Part shown: positions 9,043 through 16,503 of the stretch, piece by piece
Layout: each line of letters starts with the position of its first letter
Numbering within the stretch: position 1 is the stretch's first letter
Assembly (NCBI RefSeq): GCF_900176345.1
Contig: NZ_FWXU01000001.1
Location: 186,001-250,000 of the forward strand
Direction of reading: 5' to 3'
From: Rhizobium sp. RU36D
GTDB lineage: Bacteria > Pseudomonadota > Alphaproteobacteria > Rhizobiales > Rhizobiaceae
DNA: 64,000 nucleotides
Program-made: the position numbers and the translations under genes
The notes under the pieces: generated by a model
Database searches by the model: none
Seen by the model: only the letters and a program-made list of their open reading frames with translations
What the model was told of the DNA's origin: nothing

Positions 9043-9692
9043 TCGTCAAACCGTGGCGCTTTTTCGTCAAGCAGCGCATTTATCTCGGCAACGATGGCAG
9101 GTGCTCGCTCCGGCTCGGCAAACACCGCCTTGGACATGGCCACGAATTCGGCTCCGCTTTCCGCTACAACGAGTGCGCCGGCAGGATCCGTGCCGCCCAT
9201 CACGATGCAGGGAATCGCGACCATGGAGGCCCACCATTCTCCGAGCGCAACGTTCTTTGAATGCGGCTCCGGCTTGATGTCGCCATCAAGCTTGCCGAAG
9301 AAGATGTAGTCGGGATTGACCTCCCCCATCTCCAGCGCCGTATGCCGTTCCATGGCATTGCCGCCGCCCACGATCATCTTCGGCACATGCGCCTCGACGG
9401 CCTCGGCCAGCGCATCCACCTTGCCGGTGATATGCAGGCCATCGGCCTTGACGCGGCCGGCAACGCGGCTGTTATCCACGACAAGAGCCGCCGCCCCTGA
9501 CGCCTGGATGACCGGCACCAGGGATTCGGCCAGCTTCTGGAAGGCGGTATCGTCAAGACCATATTGCGGGATGATCACAGAGGCGACGTCGCCACCCCGC
9601 AGGGCATCGCCCAAGATCTTCGCGGCATCTTCGTCAGGCGCGAAATCCGGGACGATAAGGACCAGGCGGCAACGATCTTCGGGAGCGGTCAT
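9039..9692 (-). CDS. thiamine-phosphate synthase-like protein
   Basis: A 217-residue TIM-barrel protein of the ThiE/TenI family. The C-terminal phosphate-binding part IPCIVMGGTDPAGALVVAES and the strand HVPKMIVGGGNAMERHTALEMG resemble ThiE. In authentic ThiE enzymes a conserved QxRxK element and a DRVDLA-type substrate loop are expected; here the corresponding parts are PQYGLDDTAF and VDNSRVAGRVKADG, so catalysis is doubtful. The start is ATG 9692; an upstream in-frame ATG at 9791 would overlap the divergent promoter region. First gene of a two-gene operon with the Sel1 protein. No other thi gene is in this window. Confidence 0.7.
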   Translation of the reverse strand: MTAPEDRCRLVLIVPDFAPDEDAAKILGDALRGGDVASVIIPQYGLDDTAFQKLAESLVPVIQASGAAALVVDNSRVAGRVKADGLHITGKVDALAEAVEAHVPKMIVGGGNAMERHTALEMGEVNPDYIFFGKLDGDIKPEPHSKNVALGEWWASMVAIPCIVMGGTDPAGALVVAESGAEFVAMSKAVFAEPERAPAIVAEINALLDEKAPRFDD

Positions 9693-9800
9693 GTCAGCGT
9701 TTCCATTCGGCGCGAGGCAGGCCCGCTTGCCAAAGGCCCGGGCGTTTTCTATGCATTGCAATCCGATAGACCGGTCCGACAAAAGGATCAACCACTCCCG

Positions 9801-10571
9801 ATGATCCCCGATATTGAGTTTTTCTATGCTGCCATACCGGCAGTCATACTCGTCGGCCTGTCCAAGGGTGGCCTCGGAGGCGCATTTTCGCTGCTCGGCG
9901 TGCCGCTTCTCGCCATGGTGGTCCCGCCTGTCCAGGCGGCGGCGATCTTTCTGCCGATCCTCCTTGTCATGGACTGCGTGGCTCTATGGGCCTGGCGGCA
10001 CTATGGCGACCGGCGAACCCTGATCATTCTTCTGCCCGGCGCCGTGATTGGCACCGCAATCGGATGGGCAACCTCGGCTTACGTTTCCGCCGACGATATG
10101 CGCATCGTGCTGGGCCTGGTCACGGGCGCTTTTGTGCTGCGCTACGTGGTGGAAACCTACGGCCCGAAGCGCCATGTGGAGGTACCACCAGCACCGCACA
10201 GGCCCTTTTTCGGGAGCATAATGGGCCTTTTCGCCGGCTATGGCAGCTTCGTTGCCCATGCCGGCGGCCCACCATTCCAGATCTATGCCCTGCCGCTCAA
10301 GCTCGACCCCCGTGTCTACACCGGCTCCAGCACGCGCTTCTTTGCCATCCTCAACGCCATCAAGGTGGTGCCGTATTTCGCGCTGGGCGAACTGGACGCA
10401 CGAAACGTCACCCTTGCCGGATTCCTGCTGCCGGTCGCGCTGGTATCGACCATGGCCGGCGCCTATGTGGTGAAGCGCATGAAGCCCTCGGTCTTCTATC
10501 CGCTGATGTATGCCATGGCATTTATCGCCGCGGCGAAACTGTTGTGGGACGGCTTCGGCTTTAGTGGCTAA
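9801..10571 (+). CDS. TauE/SafE-family sulfite/anion permease
   Basis: A 256-residue, very hydrophobic protein with about eight transmembrane segments. The family's repeated motif appears as VGLSKGGLGGAFSLLGVPLLAM near the N terminus and again as GLFAGYGSFVAHAGGPPFQIYALP in the second half. TauE/SafE proteins are inner-membrane transporters, usually for sulfite, sulfoacetate or other organosulfur anions. The start ATG 9801 lies about 110 bases from the divergent ThiE-like gene. Substrate is unknown, since no sulfonate genes flank it. Confidence 0.85.
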   Translation: MIPDIEFFYAAIPAVILVGLSKGGLGGAFSLLGVPLLAMVVPPVQAAAIFLPILLVMDCVALWAWRHYGDRRTLIILLPGAVIGTAIGWATSAYVSADDMRIVLGLVTGAFVLRYVVETYGPKRHVEVPPAPHRPFFGSIMGLFAGYGSFVAHAGGPPFQIYALPLKLDPRVYTGSSTRFFAILNAIKVVPYFALGELDARNVTLAGFLLPVALVSTMAGAYVVKRMKPSVFYPLMYAMAFIAAAKLLWDGFGFSG

Positions 10572-10656
10572 ACCGACTGTATTGCAGGCGAAATAGCTAC
10601 GCTGCGACGCACAAATTTACTTGCTGCCTCACAGCATTTGACGTAACTTCAAGCCC

Positions 10657-10917
10657 ATGTCGCACATGGACCCCTTCGCAGCTATCGCAGACCCGAACCG
10701 GCGTCACCTGCTGGAGGAATTGCGGCGTGCCCCGAGGACGGTCAACGACCTTGCCAAGGGCCTCCCGATCAGCCGCCCGGCGGTGTCCCAGCACCTCAAG
10801 GCGCTGCTGGACAGCAACCTCGTCAGCGTGACGGCCGAAGGCACCAAGCGCATCTATGCAGTCAACACCCAGGGCTTTGACCGCATGAACCTCTGGCTGG
10901 ACCAGTTCTGGTCCTGA
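10657..10917 (+). CDS. ArsR-type winged-helix transcriptional regulator
   Basis: An 86-residue helix-turn-helix protein. The segment TVNDLAKGLPISRPAVSQHLKALLDSNLVSV is the ArsR recognition helix and wing, preceded by the usual DPNRRHLLEELRR helix. There are no cysteine pairs typical of metal-sensing ArsR members, so it probably belongs to the metal-independent group that often represses START/AHSA1-domain or transport genes. It is short for the family (usually about 100) and stands alone after the TauE/SafE gene. ATG 10666 is an equally good start. Confidence 0.85.
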   Translation: MSHMDPFAAIADPNRRHLLEELRRAPRTVNDLAKGLPISRPAVSQHLKALLDSNLVSVTAEGTKRIYAVNTQGFDRMNLWLDQFWS

Positions 10918-10950
10918 GAGGACCATCAATCCCCTACCCCATACCCCAAA

Positions 10951-10983
10951 TAAAAACCCCGAAAACCGCTTTGGTTTCCGGGG
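10951..10983 (-). terminator. intrinsic terminator of the minus-strand ydcH-like gene
   Basis: An 11-bp stem with one mismatch (CCCCGAAAACC at 10957-10967, GGTTTCCGGGG at 10973-10983) reads into a T-run on the minus strand, 100 bases after the stop of the small gene at 11083. Confidence 0.7.
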
Positions 10984-11082
10984 TACAAACTGGCGTTACA
11001 GTCTGGGGTCGAGGATCTTCTCTCACCCTGCCACTGGCGGTCAAAGCTGCGGCAAGGCCGCGAGCAATCCGCCGACGAAAGA

Positions 11083-11259
11083 CTAGTGGCGGGTCGAAGA
11101 CCTCAGGCGCTCCATCTCATCTTTGATACGCAACTTGAGACGCTTGATTTCACTGATTTCACGGTCGTCTACCGAGGGGGACGCGAGAGCCGAATGGAGC
11201 TTCTCCTCAAGAGCGCCATGCTTCTTTTCGAGCGATGCAAGATGAGCCTGTATGGTCAT
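11083..11259 (-). CDS. YdcH/DUF465-family small protein
   Basis: A 58-residue protein starting MTIQAHLASLEKKHGALEEK and continuing with a second helix rich in Lys, Arg and Glu (DREISEIKRLKLRIKDEMER). This two-helix, charged hairpin is typical of YdcH/DUF465. The ATG at 11259 is preceded on the minus strand by AGGAAGG, a strong ribosome site. The gene is divergent from a second DUF465 protein at 11491, and a hairpin terminator follows. Function is unknown across the family. Confidence 0.82.
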   Translation of the reverse strand: MTIQAHLASLEKKHGALEEKLHSALASPSVDDREISEIKRLKLRIKDEMERLRSSTRH

Positions 11260-11490
11260 TTGTCACTTTCCTTCCTCTTGCCTACCTCCAGCAATCCACC
11301 GCTGGAGTTTCAGGCATTGCGAAAGTAATGTGACACGAGATTTGTGGTTTGTCGAAGGCGAAAAGGGGGAATTCTCGGCCCAATTTCGCCAAGAAGGATA
11401 ACTTCCCGTTACCGGTATTTGATGATAGGAGCTTGCGCGAATCTTCCACGCGACCGACAACGGACGTGGCAGCGAAAATGGGGATGAAAC

Positions 11491-11694
11491 ATGCCGGATC
11501 AGGATCAAGCGGATGCAAGACTCACTCTGGCGCGCCTGCGCCAGGAGCATGAGGACTATGACGCTGCGATAAATGCCATGGTCCAGACCGGATGCGACGC
11601 GCTGCGCATCCAGCGCATGAAAAAGAAGAAGCTCGCCATCAAGGACAAGCTGAGCAAGCTTGAGGACCAGATCATTCCCGACATCATCGCGTAA
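11491..11694 (+). CDS. YdcH/DUF465-family small protein
   Basis: A 67-residue, charged, all-helical protein with the DUF465 pattern: LRQEHEDYDAAINAM then LRIQRMKKKKLAIKDKLSKLED. A GGGGATGAAAC stretch just upstream of ATG 11491 supports the start. It lies 18 bases before purE in the same direction and is probably cotranscribed with purEK. Its divergent neighbour is a paralogue of the same family. The role is not known. Confidence 0.82.
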   Translation: MPDQDQADARLTLARLRQEHEDYDAAINAMVQTGCDALRIQRMKKKKLAIKDKLSKLEDQIIPDIIA

Positions 11695-11712
11695 CGGCAG
11701 GAAGGCACAGGA

Positions 11713-12213
11713 ATGAACGACACGCGTCCGCCCGTCGCCATCATCATGGGAAGCCAGTCAGACTGGGAAACCATGAAAAACGCCGCCGACACACTCGACA
11801 TCCTCGGCATCGACTACGAGGCACGAATCGTTTCGGCACACCGGACGCCGGACCGCATGGTTGCCTTCGCCAAGTCCGCTCGCGACGAAGGCTTCAAGGT
11901 CATCATCGCCGGCGCAGGCGGAGCGGCCCATCTGCCCGGCATGACAGCAGCCTTCACCTCGCTTCCCGTTTTCGGCGTCCCGGTGCAATCCAAGACCATG
12001 TCCGGCCAGGACAGCCTGCTGTCGATCGTGCAGATGCCCGCCGGCATTCCCGTCGGCACGCTGGCCATCGGCCGCGCCGGCGCCGTCAACGCCGCGCTTC
12101 TCGCCGCCTCCGTGCTTTCGATCAGCGACGATGATCTGGCCGAACGGCTGGACGAGTATCGCGAGCGCCAGACCGCAAGCGTTGCAGAGTACCCCCTGGA
12201 CGAAACTCCATGA
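11713..12213 (+). CDS. purE: N5-carboxyaminoimidazole ribonucleotide mutase
   Basis: A 166-residue class I PurE. It converts N5-CAIR to CAIR in de novo purine synthesis. Seen motifs are [10 protein letters not shown] (phosphate loop), SAHRTPDRM (catalytic histidine) and [19 protein letters not shown] lies upstream of ATG 11713. The last codons overlap the purK start by 4 bases (ATGA), so PurE and PurK are translationally coupled, as in many bacteria. Confidence 0.97.
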   Translation: MNDTRPPVAIIMGSQSDWETMKNAADTLDILGIDYEARIVSAHRTPDRMVAFAKSARDEGFKVIIAGAGGAAHLPGMTAAFTSLPVFGVPVQSKTMSGQDSLLSIVQMPAGIPVGTLAIGRAGAVNAALLAASVLSISDDDLAERLDEYRERQTASVAEYPLDETP

Positions 12214-13274
12214 GCACCAAAACCATCGGCATCATCGGCGGCGGCCAGCTGGGGCGCATGCTCGCCATGGCCGCGGCCAGGCTGAGCTACAAGACCCTGA
12301 TCCTGGAGCCGCAGGCCGACTGCCCGGCCGCCCAGGTCGCCAATGGCCAGATCGTCGCGGCCTATGACGATCCAACAGCCCTGGCGGAGCTCGCTGCCCG
12401 CTCAGACGTCGTGACATACGAATTCGAAAATGTCCCGGTGCACGCGGCGGAAACCATCGCCCGCTCCGTGCCGGTCTATCCGCCGCCGAAAGCGCTGGAG
12501 GCGGCCCAGGATCGCCTGGTGGAAAAGCGCTTCCTCAATGACTGCGGCATCAAGACCGCCGATTTTCGTGCCGTCGACAGCCAGAAGGACCTGGAACTGG
12601 CGCTTGGCGAATTCGGCGGCAAAGGCGTCTTGAAGACCCGGCGCCTCGGCTATGATGGCAAGGGCCAGCGCGTCTATCGCGGCAGCCAAGACAACACGGA
12701 CGGCGGTTTCGCCGCCCTTGGCTCGGTGCCGCTGATTCTCGAGAGCTTCGTCTCCTTCGCACGCGAAATCTCCGTGATCGCCGCCCGCGGCATCGACGGG
12801 ACGATCGCCTGCTACGATCCGGCCGAGAACGTCCACCGGGACGGCATCCTTCATACCTCTACCCTCCCGGCCGCGATCTCGGCCGAGACAGCGACAGCAG
12901 CCATCGAGGCTGCGAGCAAGCTGCTGGATGGACTCGGCTATGTCGGTGTTGTCGGCATGGAGTTCTTTGTTCTTCCCGATGGCAGCCTGGTGGCCAACGA
13001 GATTGCCCCCCGGGTTCACAATTCAGGTCACTGGACCGAAGCGGCCTGCGTGATCTCGCAATTCGAGCAGCATATCCGCGCCGTAGCGGGACTTCCCCTA
13101 GGCGATCCGATTCGCCATTCGGACTGCGTGATGACCAACCTGATCGGCGATGACATCCTGCAACTCGACACATGGCTGGCGCGTCCGCAGACCCTGGTCC
13201 ATCTCTATGGCAAGGCCGAAGCGCGCCCCGGCCGCAAGATGGGCCATGTGACCGAGCTTGTGCAATCGAACTGA
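12210..13274 (+). CDS. purK: N5-carboxyaminoimidazole ribonucleotide synthase
   Basis: A 354-residue ATP-grasp enzyme making N5-CAIR from AIR, bicarbonate and ATP, the step before PurE. It begins [17 protein letters not shown] and carries the ATP-grasp parts [28 protein letters not shown] and [19 protein letters not shown] ([14 protein letters not shown]). Length matches the family. It is coupled to purE by a 4-base overlap. A hairpin with T-run lies about 95 bases after the stop and probably ends the purEK transcript. Confidence 0.97.
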   Translation: MSTKTIGIIGGGQLGRMLAMAAARLSYKTLILEPQADCPAAQVANGQIVAAYDDPTALAELAARSDVVTYEFENVPVHAAETIARSVPVYPPPKALEAAQDRLVEKRFLNDCGIKTADFRAVDSQKDLELALGEFGGKGVLKTRRLGYDGKGQRVYRGSQDNTDGGFAALGSVPLILESFVSFAREISVIAARGIDGTIACYDPAENVHRDGILHTSTLPAAISAETATAAIEAASKLLDGLGYVGVVGMEFFVLPDGSLVANEIAPRVHNSGHWTEAACVISQFEQHIRAVAGLPLGDPIRHSDCVMTNLIGDDILQLDTWLARPQTLVHLYGKAEARPGRKMGHVTELVQSN

Positions 13275-13321
13275 AAATGCGGTAAAATCCACTCTGCCTG
13301 GGCGAAAACAGGCAGAGGTGG

Positions 13322-13350
13322 TTGACATACGGGGCTAGGACGGGCTATTG
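13322..13350 (+). promoter_or_regulatory. sigma-70-type promoter for rpmJ
   Basis: TTGACA at 13322-13327 and CTATTG at 13345-13350 are separated by exactly 17 bases; CTAT at -10 is typical for rhizobia. Predicted transcription start near 13357, about 92 bases before rpmJ, so the transcript would begin just before the hairpin at 13368. Confidence 0.6.
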
Positions 13351-13367
13351 GCCTGCAACCCTGAAAG

Positions 13368-13390
13368 AGCGCGCCACGCGGCGCGCTTTT
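13368..13390 (+). terminator. hairpin with T-run after purK / in the rpmJ leader
   Basis: An 8-bp perfect stem AGCGCGCC/GGCGCGCT (13368-13375, 13380-13387) with a 4-nt loop and TTT afterwards. It can end purEK transcription, but it also lies only about 11 bases downstream of the predicted rpmJ start site. Confidence 0.7.
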
Positions 13391-13448
13391 GATTGTTAAG
13401 AACATTCCCGGGCGACGAACACTCGCCGGCAAACTGCGGATCAGAACA

Positions 13449-13574
13449 ATGAAGATCAAGAACTCGCTGAAAGCGCTCAAGGCCCGCCATCGCGACAACC
13501 GTTTGGTTCGCCGCAAGGGTCGCGTCTACATCATCAACAAGGCAAACCCGCGCTTCAAGGCCCGCCAGGGCTGA
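13449..13574 (+). CDS. rpmJ: 50S ribosomal protein bL36
   Basis: A 41-residue bL36 starting [20 protein letters not shown] and continuing with [20 protein letters not shown]. It has no zinc-binding cysteines, so it is the C-minus (YkgO-like) form. It carries its own promoter-like sequence and leader rather than sitting in the large ribosomal operon. The start is ATG 13449; a longer frame from 13389 is open but begins inside the leader. The L31 in this window is also cysteine-free. Confidence 0.95.
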   Translation: MKIKNSLKALKARHRDNRLVRRKGRVYIINKANPRFKARQG

Positions 13575-13580
13575 TCTTGA

Positions 13581-13600
13581 GGGCCTGACATCAGGCCCTT
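13581..13600 (+). terminator. hairpin after rpmJ
   Basis: GGGCCTGA/TCAGGCCC inverted repeat (13581-13588, 13591-13598) directly after the rpmJ stop, followed only by TT. It may be a weak terminator or an mRNA 3'-end stabiliser. Confidence 0.5.
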
Positions 13601-13700
13601 GAAGCGCATGCACGATAAGGCAAGCCTCAGGGCGTTTCTCGTGCGGATGATGCCAGAAAATTGAATTTGAATTGGAGCGCGTGCGAGCTACATTAGCTGC

Positions 13701-14318
13701 ATGCGCTTTATTTGTTTTCGCCGATTCGCCGCTGGTGCCGTGGGCGCCACCATGATCCTGCCAACGGTGGCTCTTGCCGCCGAGCCAGCCGTCGAGGTTC
13801 GCCAATCGACCGATCCGATCCATGCGGCGGTAGCGACCGACAACAGCATCGACAAGCTGCTCTCCGATCTCAAGCGTGAGCGCAAGCCTGAGGGCGCCAA
13901 CACCATCGCAAACCGGGTGATGGCCCGTTGGAGCGATTCCGGTAGCGCCACAGTCAATCTGCTGCTGAAATGGGCCGAAGACGCGGCCAAGGAAAAGAAG
14001 AACGCCGCGGCACTCGATTTTCTCGATCAGGCGATCGTACTAGCCCCTGATTCCGTGGCTGCCTGGAACCGTCGCGCCACCCTGCACTACACGATGGGCC
14101 AGTATCGCAAATCGATGGCTGACATTAACCACGTGCTGAAGCTGGAGCCGCGGCATTTCGGTGCCCTAGCGGGCATGGCGGCGATCCTGAGCGAATCGGG
14201 ACGCGACGCCATGGCGCTTGCCGCCTGGGAGCGCTATCTCGATATCTATCCGGCAGACCGGCAGGCCCAGGACGTGGTGTCGAAGCTGTCGGAAAAGCTC
14301 GCAGGCAGCCGGACCTGA
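13701..14318 (+). CDS. exported tetratricopeptide-repeat protein
   Basis: A 205-residue protein with an N-terminal signal peptide (about residues 5-26, ending ALAAEP). TPR units follow: AALDFLDQAIVLAPDSVAAWNRRATLHY and MADINHVLKLEPRHFGALAGMAAIL are clear repeats. It is probably periplasmic or membrane-anchored and serves as a scaffold. The next gene, an alpha/beta hydrolase, begins 3 bases after its stop, so they form an operon. Substrate or partner is unknown. Confidence 0.82.
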   Translation: MRFICFRRFAAGAVGATMILPTVALAAEPAVEVRQSTDPIHAAVATDNSIDKLLSDLKRERKPEGANTIANRVMARWSDSGSATVNLLLKWAEDAAKEKKNAAALDFLDQAIVLAPDSVAAWNRRATLHYTMGQYRKSMADINHVLKLEPRHFGALAGMAAILSESGRDAMALAAWERYLDIYPADRQAQDVVSKLSEKLAGSRT

Positions 14319-14321
14319 GCC

Positions 14322-15380
14322 TTGGCCGTCAGGTCGTCACGGAGTCGTCCAATCCTCCCCCTATGGTCTCGCCTGATGCTGATTAGTTTGTTCGTGGTTC
14401 TGGTTCTTGGCACGGGACTGGCACTGTTCTCTGCGTGGAAAAGCCGCGAGATCGAGGCCACCTATCCCAATCTCGGCAAGCGTTATGACATCGGTGGAAT
14501 ACAGATGAATGCGCTTCACCTGCCGGCCGGCCCACAGGCCGATCTGCCGCCTGTTGTCTTCATCCATGGCGCCAGCGGTAACCTCAGGGATCAGGTCTTC
14601 GCCTTCCGGCAGGCGCTGGAGGGGCGCGGCGAGTTGCTGTTCGTCGACCGCCCGGGACACGGCTATTCCGATCGCGGCGGCCCGGAAAACGACCGTCCCG
14701 ATGGCCAGGCGCATGCGATTGCCCGGTTGATGGACAAGCTCGGGATCAAGAGTGCGATCATTGTGGGGCATTCCTTCGGCGGAGCCATCGCCTCCAGCTT
14801 TGCCGTGCTGCATCCGGAAAAGACGGCCGGACTGGTTCTTTTGGCGGCTGCGACGCATCCATGGCCCGGAGGCGTGGACTGGTACTATCATGTGGCAAAG
14901 CTGCCTGTCGTCGGTCCGCTCTTCTGCCGCATCGTGGTGATGCCGGTTGGCCTCGGCGCGATCCCTGTTGCTACGAAGAAGGTGTTTTCGCCCAATTCCC
15001 CGCCCCTCACCTATGTCAGGGATACCGGCCCCGAACTGGTGCTTCGGCCGGCCGCCTTCCGCGCCAATGCTACGGACGTTGCCGGACTGAATGACTATGT
15101 TGCCACCATGTCCGCCCGCTACCGGGAGATTACGACACCTACGGTCATCGTCAGCGGCGATACCGATGCCATCGTCGCCGAGGAGATCCATTCAAAGGGG
15201 CTTGCCCGCGATATCCCCGGCTCGGAATTGCTGTGGGTCCACGGGTTGGGTCACAAGCCGGACTATATCGCCAATGATCTCGTCGTGGCCGCGCTGGAGA
15301 AGATATCCGGACAGCCCAGGGACCTGCAGGCCATGGCCCGCGACCTGGAGCGGCAGCTAGAGCCTTTCAGGGCTAAATAG
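14322..15380 (+). CDS. alpha/beta hydrolase, membrane-anchored
   Basis: A hydrolase of up to 352 residues with an N-terminal hydrophobic anchor (LMLISLFVVLVLGTGLALF) and the nucleophile elbow IIVGHSFGGAIASS. The oxyanion region VVFIHGASGNLRDQ and the C-terminal LLWVHGLGHKPDY with the catalytic histidine are visible. The start is uncertain: TTG 14322 or ATG 14376 (334 residues), neither with a strong ribosome site. The last seven codons (LEPFRAK) and the stop lie inside a 274-bp inverted repeat at 15357-15630, so the C terminus has probably been altered by its insertion. Esterase/lipase-like; substrate unknown. Confidence 0.82.
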   Translation: MAVRSSRSRPILPLWSRLMLISLFVVLVLGTGLALFSAWKSREIEATYPNLGKRYDIGGIQMNALHLPAGPQADLPPVVFIHGASGNLRDQVFAFRQALEGRGELLFVDRPGHGYSDRGGPENDRPDGQAHAIARLMDKLGIKSAIIVGHSFGGAIASSFAVLHPEKTAGLVLLAAATHPWPGGVDWYYHVAKLPVVGPLFCRIVVMPVGLGAIPVATKKVFSPNSPPLTYVRDTGPELVLRPAAFRANATDVAGLNDYVATMSARYREITTPTVIVSGDTDAIVAEEIHSKGLARDIPGSELLWVHGLGHKPDYIANDLVVAALEKISGQPRDLQAMARDLERQLEPFRAK

Positions 15381-15630
15381 AAGCGTTCTGCTGGCTCAAA
15401 CGGAGTCGGATGGTCGACCGACCGGCGCGCGTCGTAGCCGGGCTCTACGGCCAAGCCGGTCGGTCGACCAGGCGGCCCGTTTCAGCCAGCCCGAAGGGCC
15501 GGGCATCTTTCCGCCAGGATCAGAGGCGATCGGCTAGGACGTACCCAGGGTATGCCCGTCGCCAATCGCCTCTGCCCTGACGAAAACCTGCTCCGGCAGA
15601 ACGCTTCTAATTAACCCTGAAAGGCTCTAG
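15357..15630. repeat. 274-bp cruciform-like inverted repeat element
   Basis: The outer arms 15357-15394 and 15593-15630 are inverted copies with 35 of 38 positions identical, both ending CTAGAGCCTTTCAGGG. Inside are two more arms. The first (15393-15487) has GGCTCAAACGG pairing with CCGTTTCAGCC and then TGGTCGACCGACCGGC (15411-15426) pairing perfectly with 15455-15470. The second (about 15507-15586) has CAGAGGCGAT (15521-15530) pairing perfectly with 15565-15574. Between them is a small GCCCG/CGGGC hairpin. The palindromic CTAG at each end could be a 4-bp target duplication. There is no open frame inside. It looks like a non-autonomous mobile repeat or structured RNA. Confidence 0.8.
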
Positions 15631-15734
15631 CAACGCAGATGAAGACCGCCCGTTGAGAGCCGCGCTCGCAGGCAGGCCCGGGCAAGCTTCCCATGGCAGG
15701 GTGGCAGTAAGCGCCAACTGCCGGGAAGCTCGCC

Positions 15735-16433
15735 ATGCAGGTCAACCTGTCCTCGTCATCCATGTTTGCCCTGAGCCGCCTTTTGGGGGAACGCCTTCAG
15801 TCGGCCACGCAAAGCCAGGATCCGAGTGCTGCGGACGCGACGAGCAGCCTGAAACAGGCATTCCTTGCCATGAACGAGGTGCTGGAAGAAGGCGCGGAAG
15901 AGCAGAAGGCGCGCGCACGCCAGAAGCTTGAGGATGCGAAGGCCCAGTTGGAGTTCCTGCGTCGCTGGCATTTTGACCCGGCCGTCGTCACCCAACAGGC
16001 AGCGGCGCTCGGGCAGACGGTCAATGCGGCTGCCAGGGAATTCATGGACGCTCTGGGTATCGACGCCACCGGTGACGCGACCACGGTAGCGACAGCCGAC
16101 AACAGCGATACGCAAACGCAGCAGGACACCGACGAGCCGGAGGCTGGATCGAACATCGCCGCGCGTGCCTATCAGGAGACCATGGACGATGATCAGGGAA
16201 AGATCAGCAGCCAGGATCAGAAGACGCTTGAGGAATTCAAGGCGATTGCCCAGGAATTGAAGCGCCTGCTGGAGGAAGCCAAGCGCAAGCTGAGCGAGCA
16301 GTCATCGGCTGACAAGGGATCCGTAGCGGAGAGCCAGACTGCTATAGACGGCCTTGGCAAGACCATCGCCAGCCTTGAGCAAACCCTCAGCGCCTCAGTG
16401 GTGGTCGCACCTCAGATCAGCCTCACGCTGTAA
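15735..16433 (+). CDS. conserved-looking coiled-coil protein of unknown function
   Basis: A 232-residue, acidic, mostly helical protein I do not recognise. It has no signal peptide or membrane segment. Two predicted coiled-coil regions are seen: about residues 38-76 (EEGAEEQKARARQKLEDAKA) and 150-222 (KTLEEFKAIAQELKRLLEEA). Between them lies a Thr/Asp/Gln-rich linker (about 112-140). Codon use is like the neighbours, so it is probably native. The start ATG 15735 has only a weak purine-rich region upstream (GGGAAGCTCGCC). A terminator follows. Secretion substrate or scaffold are guesses I cannot support. Confidence 0.6.
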   Translation: MQVNLSSSSMFALSRLLGERLQSATQSQDPSAADATSSLKQAFLAMNEVLEEGAEEQKARARQKLEDAKAQLEFLRRWHFDPAVVTQQAAALGQTVNAAAREFMDALGIDATGDATTVATADNSDTQTQQDTDEPEAGSNIAARAYQETMDDDQGKISSQDQKTLEEFKAIAQELKRLLEEAKRKLSEQSSADKGSVAESQTAIDGLGKTIASLEQTLSASVVVAPQISLTL

Positions 16434-16463
16434 CAGCAGCCGACCGATACTGTTTGTTGGACG

Positions 16464-16490
16464 AAAAGGCGCGGACCAGCCGCGCCTTTT
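16464..16490. terminator. bidirectional terminator between the coiled-coil gene and pyk
   Basis: An 11-bp stem AAAAGGCGCGG/CCGCGCCTTTT with a 5-nt loop. A-run on the left and T-run on the right let it serve both convergent genes. Confidence 0.85.
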
Positions 16491-16503
16491 GTCATTCTGT
16501 TGA

